DNA of 8,283 bases from an uncultured Sutterella sp. (GCA_902493085.1 CABUOH010000039.1:1-8283), one strand, 5' to 3'. Shown: positions 1 to 7,069, numbered from the stretch's first letter. The notes: a model not told the origin generated them from the letters alone. Made by a program: numbers and translations.

Positions 1-1
1 G

Positions 2-658
2 CGCTGCTATCTTTTTGATTCCAAGGGTCTCGTGACGAGCAACCGCGGCGACAAGCTTGCTCACAACAAGATCCCATTCGCACACGACGTCGAGAACTGC
101 AAGACCTTCATTGAGGCCGTCCGCGCCCTGCGTCCGACAGGCATTATCGGCGTTGCGGCTCAACCGGGTGCCTTCAATGCCGAAGTGCTCGGCGCAATGG
201 CTGAAATCAATGAACGACCCATCGTCTTCGCGCTTTCGAATCCGACGTCTCGTGCGGAATGCGATGCCGCTACGGCATACCGTGTAACGAACGGCCGTGC
301 GCTCTTCGCTTCTGGTTCTCCGTTTGCTCCCGTCGACTTCAACGGCAAGACCTTCGTCCCGCGCCAAGGCAACAACAGCTACGTATTCCCGGGCCTTGGA
401 CTTGGTGCCGTTTTTGCCTGCGCCAAGACGATGCCGGTGGGCATGTTCCTTGCCGCCTCCAGAGAACTTGCTGAGCTTGTGAGTGAAGCTGACCTTGAGC
501 AGGGCTCGCTGTATCCGCCGCTTTCCGCCGTGCGTGAAGTGTCGATCAAAATCGGTGTAGCCGTCGCTCAATATGCCTATGACAACGGTCTCGCCGGCAA
601 TGAGCGCCCGGCTGATCTTGAGGCAGCCGTCCGTGAATTCATGTACAAACCCGAATAA
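2..658 (+). CDS. maeA: Malic enzyme (malate dehydrogenase, oxaloacetate-decarboxylating), C-terminal part; 5' end outside window
   Basis: This is the 3' part of a large-form malic enzyme, which oxidatively decarboxylates L-malate to pyruvate and CO2 with reduction of NAD+ or NADP+ in the cytoplasm. About 218 residues are visible, reading in frame from base 2. They cover the second half of the NAD-binding domain and the C-terminal domain. Recognisable family blocks in order are: RCYLFDSKGLV (end of a Rossmann strand), RPTGIIGVAAQPGAF, NERPIVFALSNPTSRAEC, ALFASGSPFAPV, RQGNNSYVFPGLGLG, and SLYPPLSAVREVS near the end. The asparagines of SNPTS and QGNN are known to contact malate in this family. 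The N-terminal domain with the catalytic Tyr and Lys lies upstream of the window, so an intact enzyme cannot be confirmed, and NAD versus NADP preference cannot be read from this part. The symbol follows the E. coli single-domain enzyme rather than MaeB, which carries a phosphotransacetylase-like extension: this protein stops directly after the malic-enzyme fold. A strong terminator follows 25 bp after the stop. Confidence 0.93.
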   Translation, partial: RCYLFDSKGLVTSNRGDKLAHNKIPFAHDVENCKTFIEAVRALRPTGIIGVAAQPGAFNAEVLGAMAEINERPIVFALSNPTSRAECDAATAYRVTNGRALFASGSPFAPVDFNGKTFVPRQGNNSYVFPGLGLGAVFACAKTMPVGMFLAASRELAELVSEADLEQGSLYPPLSAVREVSIKIGVAVAQYAYDNGLAGNERPADLEAAVREFMYKPE

Positions 659-683
659 CGTTCGGCTCTGTCCGTGAATGCAA

Positions 684-720
684 AAAGCCTTCGCGTTGCG
701 GCGCGAAGGCTTTCGTTATT
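684..720 (+). terminator. Rho-independent terminator of the malic enzyme gene
   Basis: A perfect 12-bp inverted repeat (AAAGCCTTCGCG at 684-695 and its complement at 702-713) encloses a 6-nt loop and is followed by a T-containing tail (TTTCGTTATT). It begins 25 bp after the malic enzyme stop codon. The left arm starts with a run of A, so the structure could also stop transcription from the other side, but no minus-strand gene lies to its right. Confidence 0.85.
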
Positions 721-723
721 ACG

Positions 724-747
724 GAAAGCAGGAAAAGAAAGCAGGAA
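724..747 (+). repeat. Tandem 11-bp direct repeat upstream of the scpA promoter candidate
   Basis: GAAAGCAGGAA occurs at 724-734 and again at 737-747, exact copies separated by AA (13-bp period). The pair ends 19 bp before the candidate extended -10 box at 766-774, so the second copy lies where a -35 element would be. It may be a regulator-binding site, or simply a chance duplication in a purine-rich stretch. Confidence 0.5.
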
Positions 748-765
748 CGGCGAAGGCGCTCTTTG

Positions 766-774
766 TGGTATTCT
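766..774 (+). promoter_or_regulatory. Candidate extended -10 promoter of scpA
   Basis: TGGTATTCT fits an extended -10 element (TG, one base, then TATTCT, four of six matches to TATAAT). No convincing -35 box lies 16-18 bp upstream, which is tolerated by extended -10 promoters. Transcription would begin near 781 and give a leader of about 45 nt. Because the malic enzyme terminator lies just upstream, scpA needs a promoter in the interval 721-825, which supports the call. Confidence 0.35.
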
Positions 775-810
775 CCCCGACGCCCGAAAGCGGCCGCCTC
801 TCATTTTTTC

Positions 811-816
811 AGGAAA
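811..816 (+). promoter_or_regulatory. Ribosome binding site of scpA
   Basis: AGGAAA sits 9 nt before the ATG at 826. It decides the start: the frame is open further upstream to a TTG at 763, but that codon overlaps the promoter candidate, and the extra 21 residues do not look like ScpA. Confidence 0.65.
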
Positions 817-825
817 TCGTCCGGC

Positions 826-1674
826 ATGACAGATCTGTTCAGTTCGCTCAGAGGTGTGGACACGCAGACCGAGGAGAAGATCCTTGCACGCCTTTACGGC
901 GAACCGCTCGAAAAGTGTCCGGATGGCTTGTACATTCCGCCCGAGGCGCTGCGGGTCTTTCTCGCGAGCTTTGAGGGACCGCTTGATCTGCTTTTGTACC
1001 TGATTCGCAAGCAGAAGTTCGACGTCATGGATATTCCGATGGCGGAGCTCACCGACCAATACATGCGTTATGTCGATCTGGTGAGGGAGAGTGATTTGGA
1101 GCTTGCAGCGGCTTATCTTGTGATGTCTGCAACGCTGATGCAAATTAAAAGCAGACTTCTTTTGCCTTCTGTGAGGACGGCTGAGGGAACAGAGCCTGAA
1201 GATCCCCGTGCAGAGCTCATGCGGAGACTTGAGGAGTATGAGAAGATCCGTTCCGCGGCCGTCAAGCTTCAGGTTCTGCCGAGAATAGATCGAGATTTCA
1301 GAATCGCCGCAGCGAAACGCTGCATGCCCGTCGTCGCGCTTCAGCCAGAAGTAACCCCTGAAATGCTGTCGACGGCTTGGGCGGCTGTGGCGGCACGCTT
1401 CAAGCTTCGCGGCCATCACAAGGTGAGTCGTCAGGAACTTTCCGTCAGAGAACACATGACGGCGCTTCTCAAGCGGTTGCAGACAGAATCCTTTGTGACA
1501 ATCGAACAACTCTGGAGCGGTACGAGCGATCGCGAAACGATGACAGTGTGGTTTCTGGCGCTACTGGAACTTGCCAAGGAAGGCATGATCATTCTGACTC
1601 AGGCGGCTCCGTATGCCCCGCTTTACGCGACGCTTCCGGAGGAGACTTCGGCTCTGGAGCTTCGTTCCCTCTAG
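826..1674 (+). CDS. scpA: Segregation and condensation protein A (ScpA, kleisin)
   Basis: ScpA is the kleisin that bridges the two heads of the SMC dimer and, with ScpB, forms the bacterial condensin acting on the nucleoid during chromosome segregation. The product is 282 residues. The kleisin signature is clear: FEGPLDLLLYLIRKQ starts at residue 49, followed by the hydrophobic MDIPMAEL (68-75). YLVMSATLMQIKSRLLLP is at 97-114, in the N-terminal helical bundle that contacts the SMC neck. After a charged linker (about 118-145), the C-terminal winged helix includes FLALLELAKEGMIILTQ (243-259), which binds the SMC head cap. Residues 1-48, with ARLYGEPL (21-28) and YIPPEAL (36-42), form an N-terminal extension absent from Bacillus ScpA but typical of beta-proteobacterial homologues as I know them. 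ScpB is not in this window, and the gene appears monocistronic, with its own promoter candidate and a terminator 53 bp downstream. Confidence 0.95.
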   Translation: MTDLFSSLRGVDTQTEEKILARLYGEPLEKCPDGLYIPPEALRVFLASFEGPLDLLLYLIRKQKFDVMDIPMAELTDQYMRYVDLVRESDLELAAAYLVMSATLMQIKSRLLLPSVRTAEGTEPEDPRAELMRRLEEYEKIRSAAVKLQVLPRIDRDFRIAAAKRCMPVVALQPEVTPEMLSTAWAAVAARFKLRGHHKVSRQELSVREHMTALLKRLQTESFVTIEQLWSGTSDRETMTVWFLALLELAKEGMIILTQAAPYAPLYATLPEETSALELRSL

Positions 1675-1727
1675 GCACCTTCTCTCATGCTTCGCGGCTG
1701 AAAAAGGTGCCATCTTGTTTGTAAGGA

Positions 1728-1760
1728 AAACCCCGTTCGGGATCATGCCGAACGGGGTTT
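1728..1760. terminator. Bidirectional terminator between scpA and the SulP gene
   Basis: A perfect 13-bp stem (AAACCCCGTTCGG at 1728-1740 with its complement at 1748-1760) has a 7-nt loop. Each arm begins with A or ends with T, so a short U-tract follows the stem on either strand: TTTCGTC on plus, TTTTCC on minus. It lies between two convergent genes, 53 bp after the scpA stop and 27 bp after the SulP stop, and can serve both. Confidence 0.9.
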
Positions 1761-1787
1761 CGTCATTACAAATGAGTCGTAGAACAC

Positions 1788-3536
1788 TTAGCCTTCATTG
1801 CCGAGAAGGGCGCGTCTGGCGGCGGCCTTCTCATCCTGTTCTTTGAGGATGATTTCGGCGCGGGCAAACGCAAACTCCATATTCGGTACGAGATTCGGTC
1901 CCAGACGCTGTGCGATGCCGGTGCGCTTGAGCTGAGCGAGCGGATGGCCGGAAGCCCCGGCAATGATCAGCTCGTGATTGTGTCGGTGCAGGGCCCGTGC
2001 GTAGACTTCGATTTGATCCATCGCGGAGTTGTCGATGTTGAGGAGATCCGTGAAGTCAAGAATCACGATGCGGGCGGCGGAAGCCGACGTGATGCGGGCG
2101 GGGTCGGTCACATGCTCGAGTTTTGAGACGGAACCGAAGAAGAGAGCTCCCTTGATGTGCCAGGCTTCAACCGTGTCGGGCACGTTGAAAGGGAGTGTCA
2201 CGGGATCCACTACCGTCAGATTGTTCATGCGCATCAAGAAGAAGACGCATGCGACGACAAGGCCGAACTGGACGGCAACCGTCAGGTCGAAGATCACGGT
2301 CAGGAAGAACGTGATGAGAAGCGTCGCCTTGTAGGAGAGCGTCATAGAGCGCAGGCGGAGAAATTCTCGCCAGTTGCCCATGTTCCAGGCAACAAAGACG
2401 AGAATGGCGGCGAGCGCGCAGAGCGGGATGTTGCTCGCGAGCGGAGCGGCGGCGAGGATGACGACGAGAAGCGTGACCGCATGCACCATGCCGGCAACTG
2501 GAGAGAAGGCGCCGGACTTGATGTTCGTGACGGTACGGGCAATCGTGCCGGTAGCGGGAATGCCGCCGAAGAAAGGAACGATCATGTTGGCGACGCCCTG
2601 GCCCATAAGTTCCTGATTGGGATCGTGCCGGTCGTCGGTCATCGTGTCGGCCACACGAGCGCACAGCAGGCTTTCAATGGAGCCGAGTACGGCGATCGTG
2701 ATCATCGGACCAAGAAGCTGTTTGGCGGTGTCCCATTCGAGGTCTGGAATTTGCAGGCTCGGGAGTGACTGAGGAATACCGCCGAACTTGGAGCCGATTG
2801 TTTCAACGGGGAGACCGAAGACGGTGACGATGAGTGTGGAAAGCACAAGAACAACGACGGTGCCCGGCAGGTGGGCAAGCCAGCGCTTCCACTGCGGACC
2901 GCTCATTTGATAGCCTTTGGGCCAGAACTTCACGATGAGAAAGCTGGAAAGCGCAAGACCGAAGGCCCAGGGGTTGATCGTGCCGATGTGGGTAATGATC
3001 GTATTCACCTGGCCGAAGAAATCGGCCGGCATTTTGGCAACCGTGAGACCGAGAAAGTCCTTCACCTGCTGCAGGCCGATCATGACCGCAATGCCATTGG
3101 TAAAGCCGATCACGATCGAGACGGGGATGAATTTGATGAAGCCGCCGACCTTGAAAAGCCCCATCAGGAAGAGAATGACGCCGGAGCCGAGCGTGGCGAG
3201 CATGAGGTTGCTCAAGCCATACTGGGCAATGATGCCGTAGATGATGACGACGAAGGCGCCGGCGGGGCCGCCGATTTGGACGCGGCAGCCACCGAGAAGC
3301 GAGATCAGAAAGCCGGCAATGATGGCGGTGTAAAGGCCGGATTCGGGCGGAACCCCGGAAGCGATGCCGAAGGCCATCGCCAGAGGCAGGGCCACCATGC
3401 CAACGGTGAGGCCGGCGGAGATGTCGCGCGACAGCATGCGACTGTCGTATTCCTTCAGGCTGGTGAGAAGCACCGGATGGAATTTGGCCAGCGGAACGTG
3501 ATGCAGAAATTCGCGGGCCGTTTCTTTGAAGCTCAT
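1788..3536 (-). CDS. SulP (SLC26) family anion transporter with C-terminal STAS domain
   Basis: This is an inner-membrane anion transporter of 582 residues. The membrane part (about 36-437) begins with the family motif LPLAMAFGIASGVPPESGLY (50-69). It continues with GGPAGAF (89-95, the region of the anion-binding site in TM3), GFTNGIAVMIGLQQ (144-157), GSIESLL (285-291), the block from NQELMGQGVANM to FFGGIPATGTIARTVTNI (307-339), and a series of hydrophobic segments up to about 435. A cytoplasmic STAS domain follows (about 453-567) with ILDFTDLLNIDNSAMDQI (492-509), the position of the regulatory Ser/Thr in SpoIIAA-like proteins. Family members carry sulfate, bicarbonate, or dicarboxylates (E. 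coli DauA), and the sequence alone does not say which. The ATG at 3536 gives the usual N-terminus, although no Shine-Dalgarno precedes it. A TTG at 3623 would add 29 residues unlike the family and would overlap the promoter candidate. It is separated from metG upstream by a weak terminator. Confidence 0.92.
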   Translation of the reverse strand: MSFKETAREFLHHVPLAKFHPVLLTSLKEYDSRMLSRDISAGLTVGMVALPLAMAFGIASGVPPESGLYTAIIAGFLISLLGGCRVQIGGPAGAFVVIIYGIIAQYGLSNLMLATLGSGVILFLMGLFKVGGFIKFIPVSIVIGFTNGIAVMIGLQQVKDFLGLTVAKMPADFFGQVNTIITHIGTINPWAFGLALSSFLIVKFWPKGYQMSGPQWKRWLAHLPGTVVVLVLSTLIVTVFGLPVETIGSKFGGIPQSLPSLQIPDLEWDTAKQLLGPMITIAVLGSIESLLCARVADTMTDDRHDPNQELMGQGVANMIVPFFGGIPATGTIARTVTNIKSGAFSPVAGMVHAVTLLVVILAAAPLASNIPLCALAAILVFVAWNMGNWREFLRLRSMTLSYKATLLITFFLTVIFDLTVAVQFGLVVACVFFLMRMNNLTVVDPVTLPFNVPDTVEAWHIKGALFFGSVSKLEHVTDPARITSASAARIVILDFTDLLNIDNSAMDQIEVYARALHRHNHELIIAGASGHPLAQLKRTGIAQRLGPNLVPNMEFAFARAEIILKEQDEKAAARRALLGNEG

Positions 3537-3564
3537 GTCGAAAACCGGATGAGGTGAGGGAAAA

Positions 3565-3586
3565 TGTCTTATTGTAAGATAAGGCA
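3565..3586. promoter_or_regulatory. Imperfect palindrome upstream of the SulP gene, possible operator
   Basis: TGTCTTAT (3565-3572) and ATAAGGCA (3579-3586) form an 8+8 inverted repeat with one mismatch, spaced by 6 bp. It overlaps the candidate -10 box of the transporter gene, lying 29-50 bp before its ATG. The size and AT-rich half-sites suit a dimeric repressor site; in RNA it could also form a short hairpin. No regulator gene is adjacent, so the binding protein is unknown. Confidence 0.4.
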
Positions 3587-3599
3587 CCCCCCTTAGGAA
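3571..3599 (-). promoter_or_regulatory. Candidate promoter of the SulP gene
   Basis: On the minus strand TACAAT (3571-3576, five of six matches to the -10 consensus) lies 17 bp from a weak -35 candidate, TTCCTA (3594-3599, three of six). The leader would be about 30 nt. A promoter is expected here because the interval follows a possible metG terminator. Confidence 0.35.
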
Positions 3600-3620
3600 G
3601 AGGATGCCTTTGTTCAATCG

Positions 3621-3646
3621 CAAGCAAAGGCCAAAAAGATTGGCCT
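3621..3646 (-). terminator. Possible terminator of metG
   Basis: Read on the minus strand, AGGCCAA and TTGGCCT form a perfect 7-bp stem (3640-3646 with 3628-3634) with a 5-nt loop TCTTT, followed by TTGCTTG. It begins 20 bp after the metG stop. The stem is short and the U-tract broken, so some read-through into the SulP gene is plausible. Confidence 0.5.
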
Positions 3647-3666
3647 ATCGAGCAAATAAGCCGCTC

Positions 3667-5724
3667 TTATCGGATGCGCATGCCCGGAACAGCGCCGGAG
3701 TGCGGTTCGAGCACGAAGAGACCGAGAGACTTGTCATTGGCGTCTGACGCGGCAAGGACCATGCCTTCGGAAACGCCGAAGCGCATCTTGCGAGGTGCGA
3801 GATTCGCAATCACAACCGTCAGGCGGCCTTCAAGCTGTTCGGGTTTGTAGGCGCTTGAAATGCCAGAGAAAACGTTGCGGGTGCGTCCTTCACCGAGGTC
3901 GAGCGTGAGGCGAAGAAGCTTTGTGGAGCCTTCGACAGATTCGCATTTGACGATTTTCGCAACTCGAAGGTCGATTTTCGTGAAGTCGTCGATCGAGCAT
4001 TCGGGTGCGATGGCTTCACCGCCGGGCAGAACGGGGTCGGGTTCCGACGCCTTTTCGGGGACGAGAACGTTGAGCTGCTTTTCCATGTCAACACGCTGCA
4101 TAAGGTGCTTGAAGGCCTTGATCGGGTTTGCGGAGGAAAGCGGAACGGAGACGCTCGTCCAAGAGAGAGGCTCGATGGAGAGAAAGTCTTCGACGCGTGC
4201 GGCCGTGGCGGGCAAAACGGGTTTGAGATACAGCGTGAGCAGGCGGAATCCTTCGAGAGCAATCGAAGATACGCGATGAAGCTCTGCTTTGGCTTCAGGC
4301 TTCTTGGCAAGCTCCCACGGCTTTTCTTGGTCAACGAACTCGTTGATCTTGTCGGCGAGCTCCATGACGAGACGCGTGGCGCGGGCGAACTCGCGAATTT
4401 CAAAGAAACTCTTGATCTCTTCGGCTCGGCTGCGGATGGTTTCGAGCAACGGATCCTGCATGGCGGAGTCGTCAACTCGGCCTTCGAACTTCTTGAAGAT
4501 GAAGCCTGCGGCTCGGCTGGCGATGTTGACGTACTTGCCGATCAGATCGGAGTTGACGCGCTGGGCGAAGTCGGCCTTCGTGAAGTCGACGTCTTCGACG
4601 CGCGAATTCATCTTGGCGGCGAGATAGTAGCGGAGCCACTCGGCGTCCATACCTAGTTCGAGGTACTGCAGCGGAGAGATGCCGGTGCCGCGGCTCTTGG
4701 ACATTTTTTCACCGTTAACGGTCATGAAGCCGTGGGCATTGACGTGGTCGGGCACGCGGAAGGGCTTGCCGGCAAAGTGAAGCATGGCCGGCCAGAAGAG
4801 CGTATGGAAGTAGATGATGTCCTTGCCGATGAAGTGGATCTGTTCCGTGCCTTCGTCGGAGAGGATGCCTTCAAAGTCGAGTCCCTGCTTGTCACAGTAG
4901 TTTTTGAGTGAGGCGAGATAGCCGACCGGCGCATCAAGCCAGACGTAGAAGTACTTGCCGGGAGCATCCGGGATGGCAATGCCGAAATAAGGTTCGTCTC
5001 GGGAAATGTCCCAGTCGGAGAGGTTCCCGTCCTTGCCGAGCCATTCGTTGTCCTTGGCAAGCACTTCCTGTTGTACGCGAGGCAGGCCGTCCTTGCCCTT
5101 GCCGTTGGTCCAGTCGCGCAGAAATTGAACGCACTGCGGATCGGAGAGCTTGAAGAAGTAGTGAGTGGATTTGCGGATTTCCGGACGCGAGCCCGAGAGC
5201 GTGGAGTACGGGTTAACGACTTCCATGGGCGAATAGACGGCGGAGCACTTTTCGCAGTTGTCGCCATACTGGTCTGTTGCACCGCAGCGCGGGCAAGTGC
5301 CCTTGATGAAGCGGTCGGCGAGAAACATGCCCTTGACCGTGTCGTAGTACTGCTCAATTTCCTTCGTGTAGATGAGACCGGCATCGACGAGGCGGCGATA
5401 GATGTCCTGGCTGAGCTCGTGGTTTTCGCGGGCGTCGGTGCTGTGCCAGTTGTCGAAGCTGATGTGGAAGCCGTCCAGATACTGCTTGCGGCCCGCCGCG
5501 ATTTCCGCGACGAAGGCCTGCGGCGTGATGCCCCGCTTCTGGGCGGCAATCATGATCGGCGCGCCGTGCACGTCGTCGGCGCCGACGAAGTGGACCTTGT
5601 TGCCGGACATGCGCTCGTGACGCACCCAGATGTCAGCCTGGATGTACTCCATGATGTGGCCCATGTGGAAGGCGCCGTTCGCGTAAGGCAAGGCGGTCGT
5701 AACAAAAAGGTTGCGCTGACTCAT
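3667..5724 (-). CDS. metG: Methionyl-tRNA synthetase
   Basis: This cytoplasmic enzyme charges tRNA-Met and initiator tRNA with methionine using ATP. The product is 685 residues, close to the 677 of E. coli MetG. The class I catalytic core contains the HIGH-type motif HMGH (20-23), preceded by TALPYANG, and KMSKS (340-344). The connective-peptide insert has a four-cysteine zinc knuckle (C144, C147, C157, C160; CPRC and CEKC). YVWLDAPVGYLAS (260-272) is in the active-site region. The helical anticodon-binding domain covers about 370-540, including NEFVDQEKPW (461-470). A C-terminal tRNA-binding OB-fold of the Trbp111/EMAPII type, used for dimerisation and tRNA binding, spans about 578-685 (FTKIDLRVAKI, then NLAPRKMRFGVSEGM). 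The ATG at 5724 matches the normal N-terminus; a TTG at 5778 would add 18 atypical residues. No Shine-Dalgarno is visible before 5724. The gene is divergent from mrp, a neighbour arrangement also found in E. coli. Confidence 0.98.
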   Translation of the reverse strand: MSQRNLFVTTALPYANGAFHMGHIMEYIQADIWVRHERMSGNKVHFVGADDVHGAPIMIAAQKRGITPQAFVAEIAAGRKQYLDGFHISFDNWHSTDARENHELSQDIYRRLVDAGLIYTKEIEQYYDTVKGMFLADRFIKGTCPRCGATDQYGDNCEKCSAVYSPMEVVNPYSTLSGSRPEIRKSTHYFFKLSDPQCVQFLRDWTNGKGKDGLPRVQQEVLAKDNEWLGKDGNLSDWDISRDEPYFGIAIPDAPGKYFYVWLDAPVGYLASLKNYCDKQGLDFEGILSDEGTEQIHFIGKDIIYFHTLFWPAMLHFAGKPFRVPDHVNAHGFMTVNGEKMSKSRGTGISPLQYLELGMDAEWLRYYLAAKMNSRVEDVDFTKADFAQRVNSDLIGKYVNIASRAAGFIFKKFEGRVDDSAMQDPLLETIRSRAEEIKSFFEIREFARATRLVMELADKINEFVDQEKPWELAKKPEAKAELHRVSSIALEGFRLLTLYLKPVLPATAARVEDFLSIEPLSWTSVSVPLSSANPIKAFKHLMQRVDMEKQLNVLVPEKASEPDPVLPGGEAIAPECSIDDFTKIDLRVAKIVKCESVEGSTKLLRLTLDLGEGRTRNVFSGISSAYKPEQLEGRLTVVIANLAPRKMRFGVSEGMVLAASDANDKSLGLFVLEPHSGAVPGMRIR

Positions 5725-5757
5725 CGTCGTGTTAAATCCGAAGTTGAAATGAAGGAC

Positions 5758-5776
5758 GCTTCGCAGAAGCCGAAGC
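5758..5776 (-). other. Small hairpin in the metG leader
   Basis: GCTTCG and CGAAGC form a 6-bp stem (5758-5763 with 5771-5776) around a 7-nt loop, 34 bp before the metG ATG. There is no U-tract and too little leader for a T-box or SAM riboswitch, so no regulatory class can be assigned. Confidence 0.3.
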
Positions 5777-5784
5777 AAACAATT

Positions 5785-5790
5785 ATTTTA
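5785..5790 (-). promoter_or_regulatory. Candidate -10 box of metG
   Basis: On the minus strand TAAAAT (five of six matches to TATAAT) lies in the most AT-rich part of the metG-mrp intergenic region, 61 bp before the metG ATG. No acceptable -35 hexamer was found at 16-18 bp, so the call is weak. Confidence 0.3.
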
Positions 5791-5842
5791 CCGTAGCGAA
5801 AACTCGTGGTGGCGCTGAACGTTGGGCGCAATGCGGCCTTTT

Positions 5843-5872
5843 CAGACAAATCAAAGGATCGGCGGGTAGAAT
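5843..5872 (+). promoter_or_regulatory. Candidate promoter of mrp
   Basis: CAGACA (5843-5848, four of six matches to TTGACA) and TAGAAT (5867-5872, five of six matches to TATAAT) are separated by 18 bp. The start would lie near 5879, giving a leader of about 44 nt. This leader contains a GC-rich 6-bp stem (CGCGCG at 5886-5891 and 5895-5900). It faces the metG promoter candidate about 53 bp away. Confidence 0.4.
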
Positions 5873-5909
5873 CCGCATTACGACACGCGCGATGCGCGCG
5901 GACATCAAC

Positions 5910-5915
5910 GGAGAA
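5910..5915 (+). promoter_or_regulatory. Ribosome binding site of mrp
   Basis: GGAGAA lies 7 nt before the ATG at 5923, with GGAG as its core. It decides the start against a GTG at 5806, which would add 39 residues encoded across the promoter candidate. Confidence 0.75.
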
Positions 5916-5922
5916 GAATCCC

Positions 5923-7011
5923 ATGACCATTTCCACGGAAGCGATCAAGAGCGCCCTTTCCGCGCTGATCGACCCAGTCACCGGCACCGACTACGTGTCC
6001 GGCAAGATGTTCAAGAGTGCCGAAACGGATGAAAACGGCAATGTCAAGGTCTTCATCGAGCTCGGCTACCCGGCCAAGCATCGTGTCGAAGGCGTCGGCA
6101 AGGCCGTGGGCGAGGCCGTTCGCGCAGCGGGAGCGGCTTCCGTCGAGGTGAGTGTTACGCAAAACATCATCGCTCACAAGGTTCAGGGCACGTTGCGCGT
6201 CATGCCCGGCGTGAAGAACATCATCGCTGTCAGCTCGGGCAAAGGCGGCGTGGGCAAGTCTACGGTCTCCGCAAACCTTGCGCTCGCTCTTGCGCATGAA
6301 GGCGCTCGCGTAGGTGTCCTCGACGCTGACATCTATGGGCCGTCCCAGCCCAAAATGCTCGGAGTTTCAGGCCAGCCAGTGAGCGCCGACGGCAAGACGA
6401 TGGAGCCGATGGAGTCACTCGGCCTGCAGATCAACTCGATAGGCTTCATGATCGAAGAGGACGATCCGATGATCTGGCGCGGTCCGATGGCGGCAGGCGC
6501 CCTGCAGCAGCTTATCACGCAGACCAACTGGCACGATCTGGACTACTTGATCGTCGACATGCCTCCGGGAACGGGTGACATTCAGCTCACGCTTTCGCAG
6601 CAGGTGCCGCTCACGGGGGCTGTGGTTGTGACGACACCGCAGGACATAGCGCTCATTGACGCCAAGAAAGGGCTTCGCATGTTCCAGAAGGTGAACGTCC
6701 CCATCCTCGGCATCATTGAGAACATGTCTGTCTTCATCTGCCCGCATTGCGGCGAAGTCGAGCATATTTTCGGCGAAGGCGGCGCAAGACGCATGAGCGA
6801 ACAGTACGGCGTGACTCTGCTTGGCGAACTGCCGCTTTCGGCCAAGATTCGTGAACAGGCCGACAGCGGGTTGCCGACGGTCGCTGCTGATCCGGAAGGA
6901 CGAGAAGCCCTGATGTACCGCGAGATGGCCATGAAGGTTGCCGGGGCTCTGGCCCGCATTACGAAAGACTATACGGCCAAGATGCCGGGCGTCAGAGTCG
7001 TCAACGACTGA
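5923..7011 (+). CDS. mrp: Iron-sulfur cluster carrier protein Mrp/ApbC (P-loop ATPase)
   Basis: Mrp/ApbC is a cytoplasmic dimeric ATPase of the Mrp/NBP35 family that binds an Fe-S cluster and passes it to apo-proteins. The product is 362 residues (E. coli Mrp is 369). Residues 1-95 form an N-terminal MIP18-like (DUF59) domain, with ALSALIDPVTGTDYV at 11-25. The ATPase domain begins at about residue 98. It has the deviant Walker A motif SGKGGVGKST (105-114) with the signature lysine K107, LDADIYGPSQPKMLG (133-147), WRGPM (185-189), and Walker B with DMPPGTGDIQL (212-222). ENMSVFICPHC (266-276) carries the conserved CxxC (C273, C276) that bridges the cluster between two monomers, followed by IFGEGGA (282-288). 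All key residues are present. The gene is divergent from metG and convergent with the reductase gene, so it is probably transcribed alone. Confidence 0.96.
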   Translation: MTISTEAIKSALSALIDPVTGTDYVSGKMFKSAETDENGNVKVFIELGYPAKHRVEGVGKAVGEAVRAAGAASVEVSVTQNIIAHKVQGTLRVMPGVKNIIAVSSGKGGVGKSTVSANLALALAHEGARVGVLDADIYGPSQPKMLGVSGQPVSADGKTMEPMESLGLQINSIGFMIEEDDPMIWRGPMAAGALQQLITQTNWHDLDYLIVDMPPGTGDIQLTLSQQVPLTGAVVVTTPQDIALIDAKKGLRMFQKVNVPILGIIENMSVFICPHCGEVEHIFGEGGARRMSEQYGVTLLGELPLSAKIREQADSGLPTVAADPEGREALMYREMAMKVAGALARITKDYTAKMPGVRVVND

Positions 7012-7034
7012 TGTGACAAGAAGAAGGCGCTGAG

Positions 7035-7056
7035 AGCCTGCGTCAAATCGCAGGCT
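7035..7056. other. Perfect hairpin after mrp, without U-tract
   Basis: AGCCTGCG (7035-7042) and CGCAGGCT (7049-7056) form an 8-bp stem with a 6-nt loop, 23 bp after the mrp stop. The following sequence, ATTGGAGGC, is not U-rich, so it is not a classical terminator on this strand. It may act as an RNA 3'-end stabiliser or a pause site ahead of the terminator at 7070. Confidence 0.5.
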
Positions 7057-7069
7057 ATTGGAGGCAAAG

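Noticed and set aside
826..969. The 48-residue N-terminal extension of ScpA as an unusual fusion.
   Set aside because: Extensions of this type with ARLYGEPL and YIPPEAL are, to my knowledge, normal in beta-proteobacterial ScpA; they are a lineage marker rather than a novelty.
577..1509. A 310-codon open frame on the minus strand opposite scpA, longer than scpA itself.
   Set aside because: It runs across the malic enzyme terminator and end of its coding region. Its translation is rich in Arg, His and Cys with no recognisable domain, and the opposite strand encodes an unmistakable ScpA. It is a shadow frame.
5725..5790. A possible T-box or SAM-type riboswitch in the metG leader.
   Set aside because: The leader is about 55 nt with a single 6-bp hairpin, too short for these classes, and no T-box sequence is present.
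5071..5796. A 241-codon plus-strand frame antisense to metG, extending into the intergenic region.
   Set aside because: The long frame follows from codon bias of metG on the opposite strand (Val/Ala/Asp/Glu-rich shadow). No start signal or domain supports it.
5892..6035. A possible upstream reading frame starting at an ATG in the loop of the GC-rich stem before mrp and overlapping the mrp start.
   Set aside because: There is no ribosome binding site, and the peptide is only the out-of-frame reading of the mrp N-terminus.
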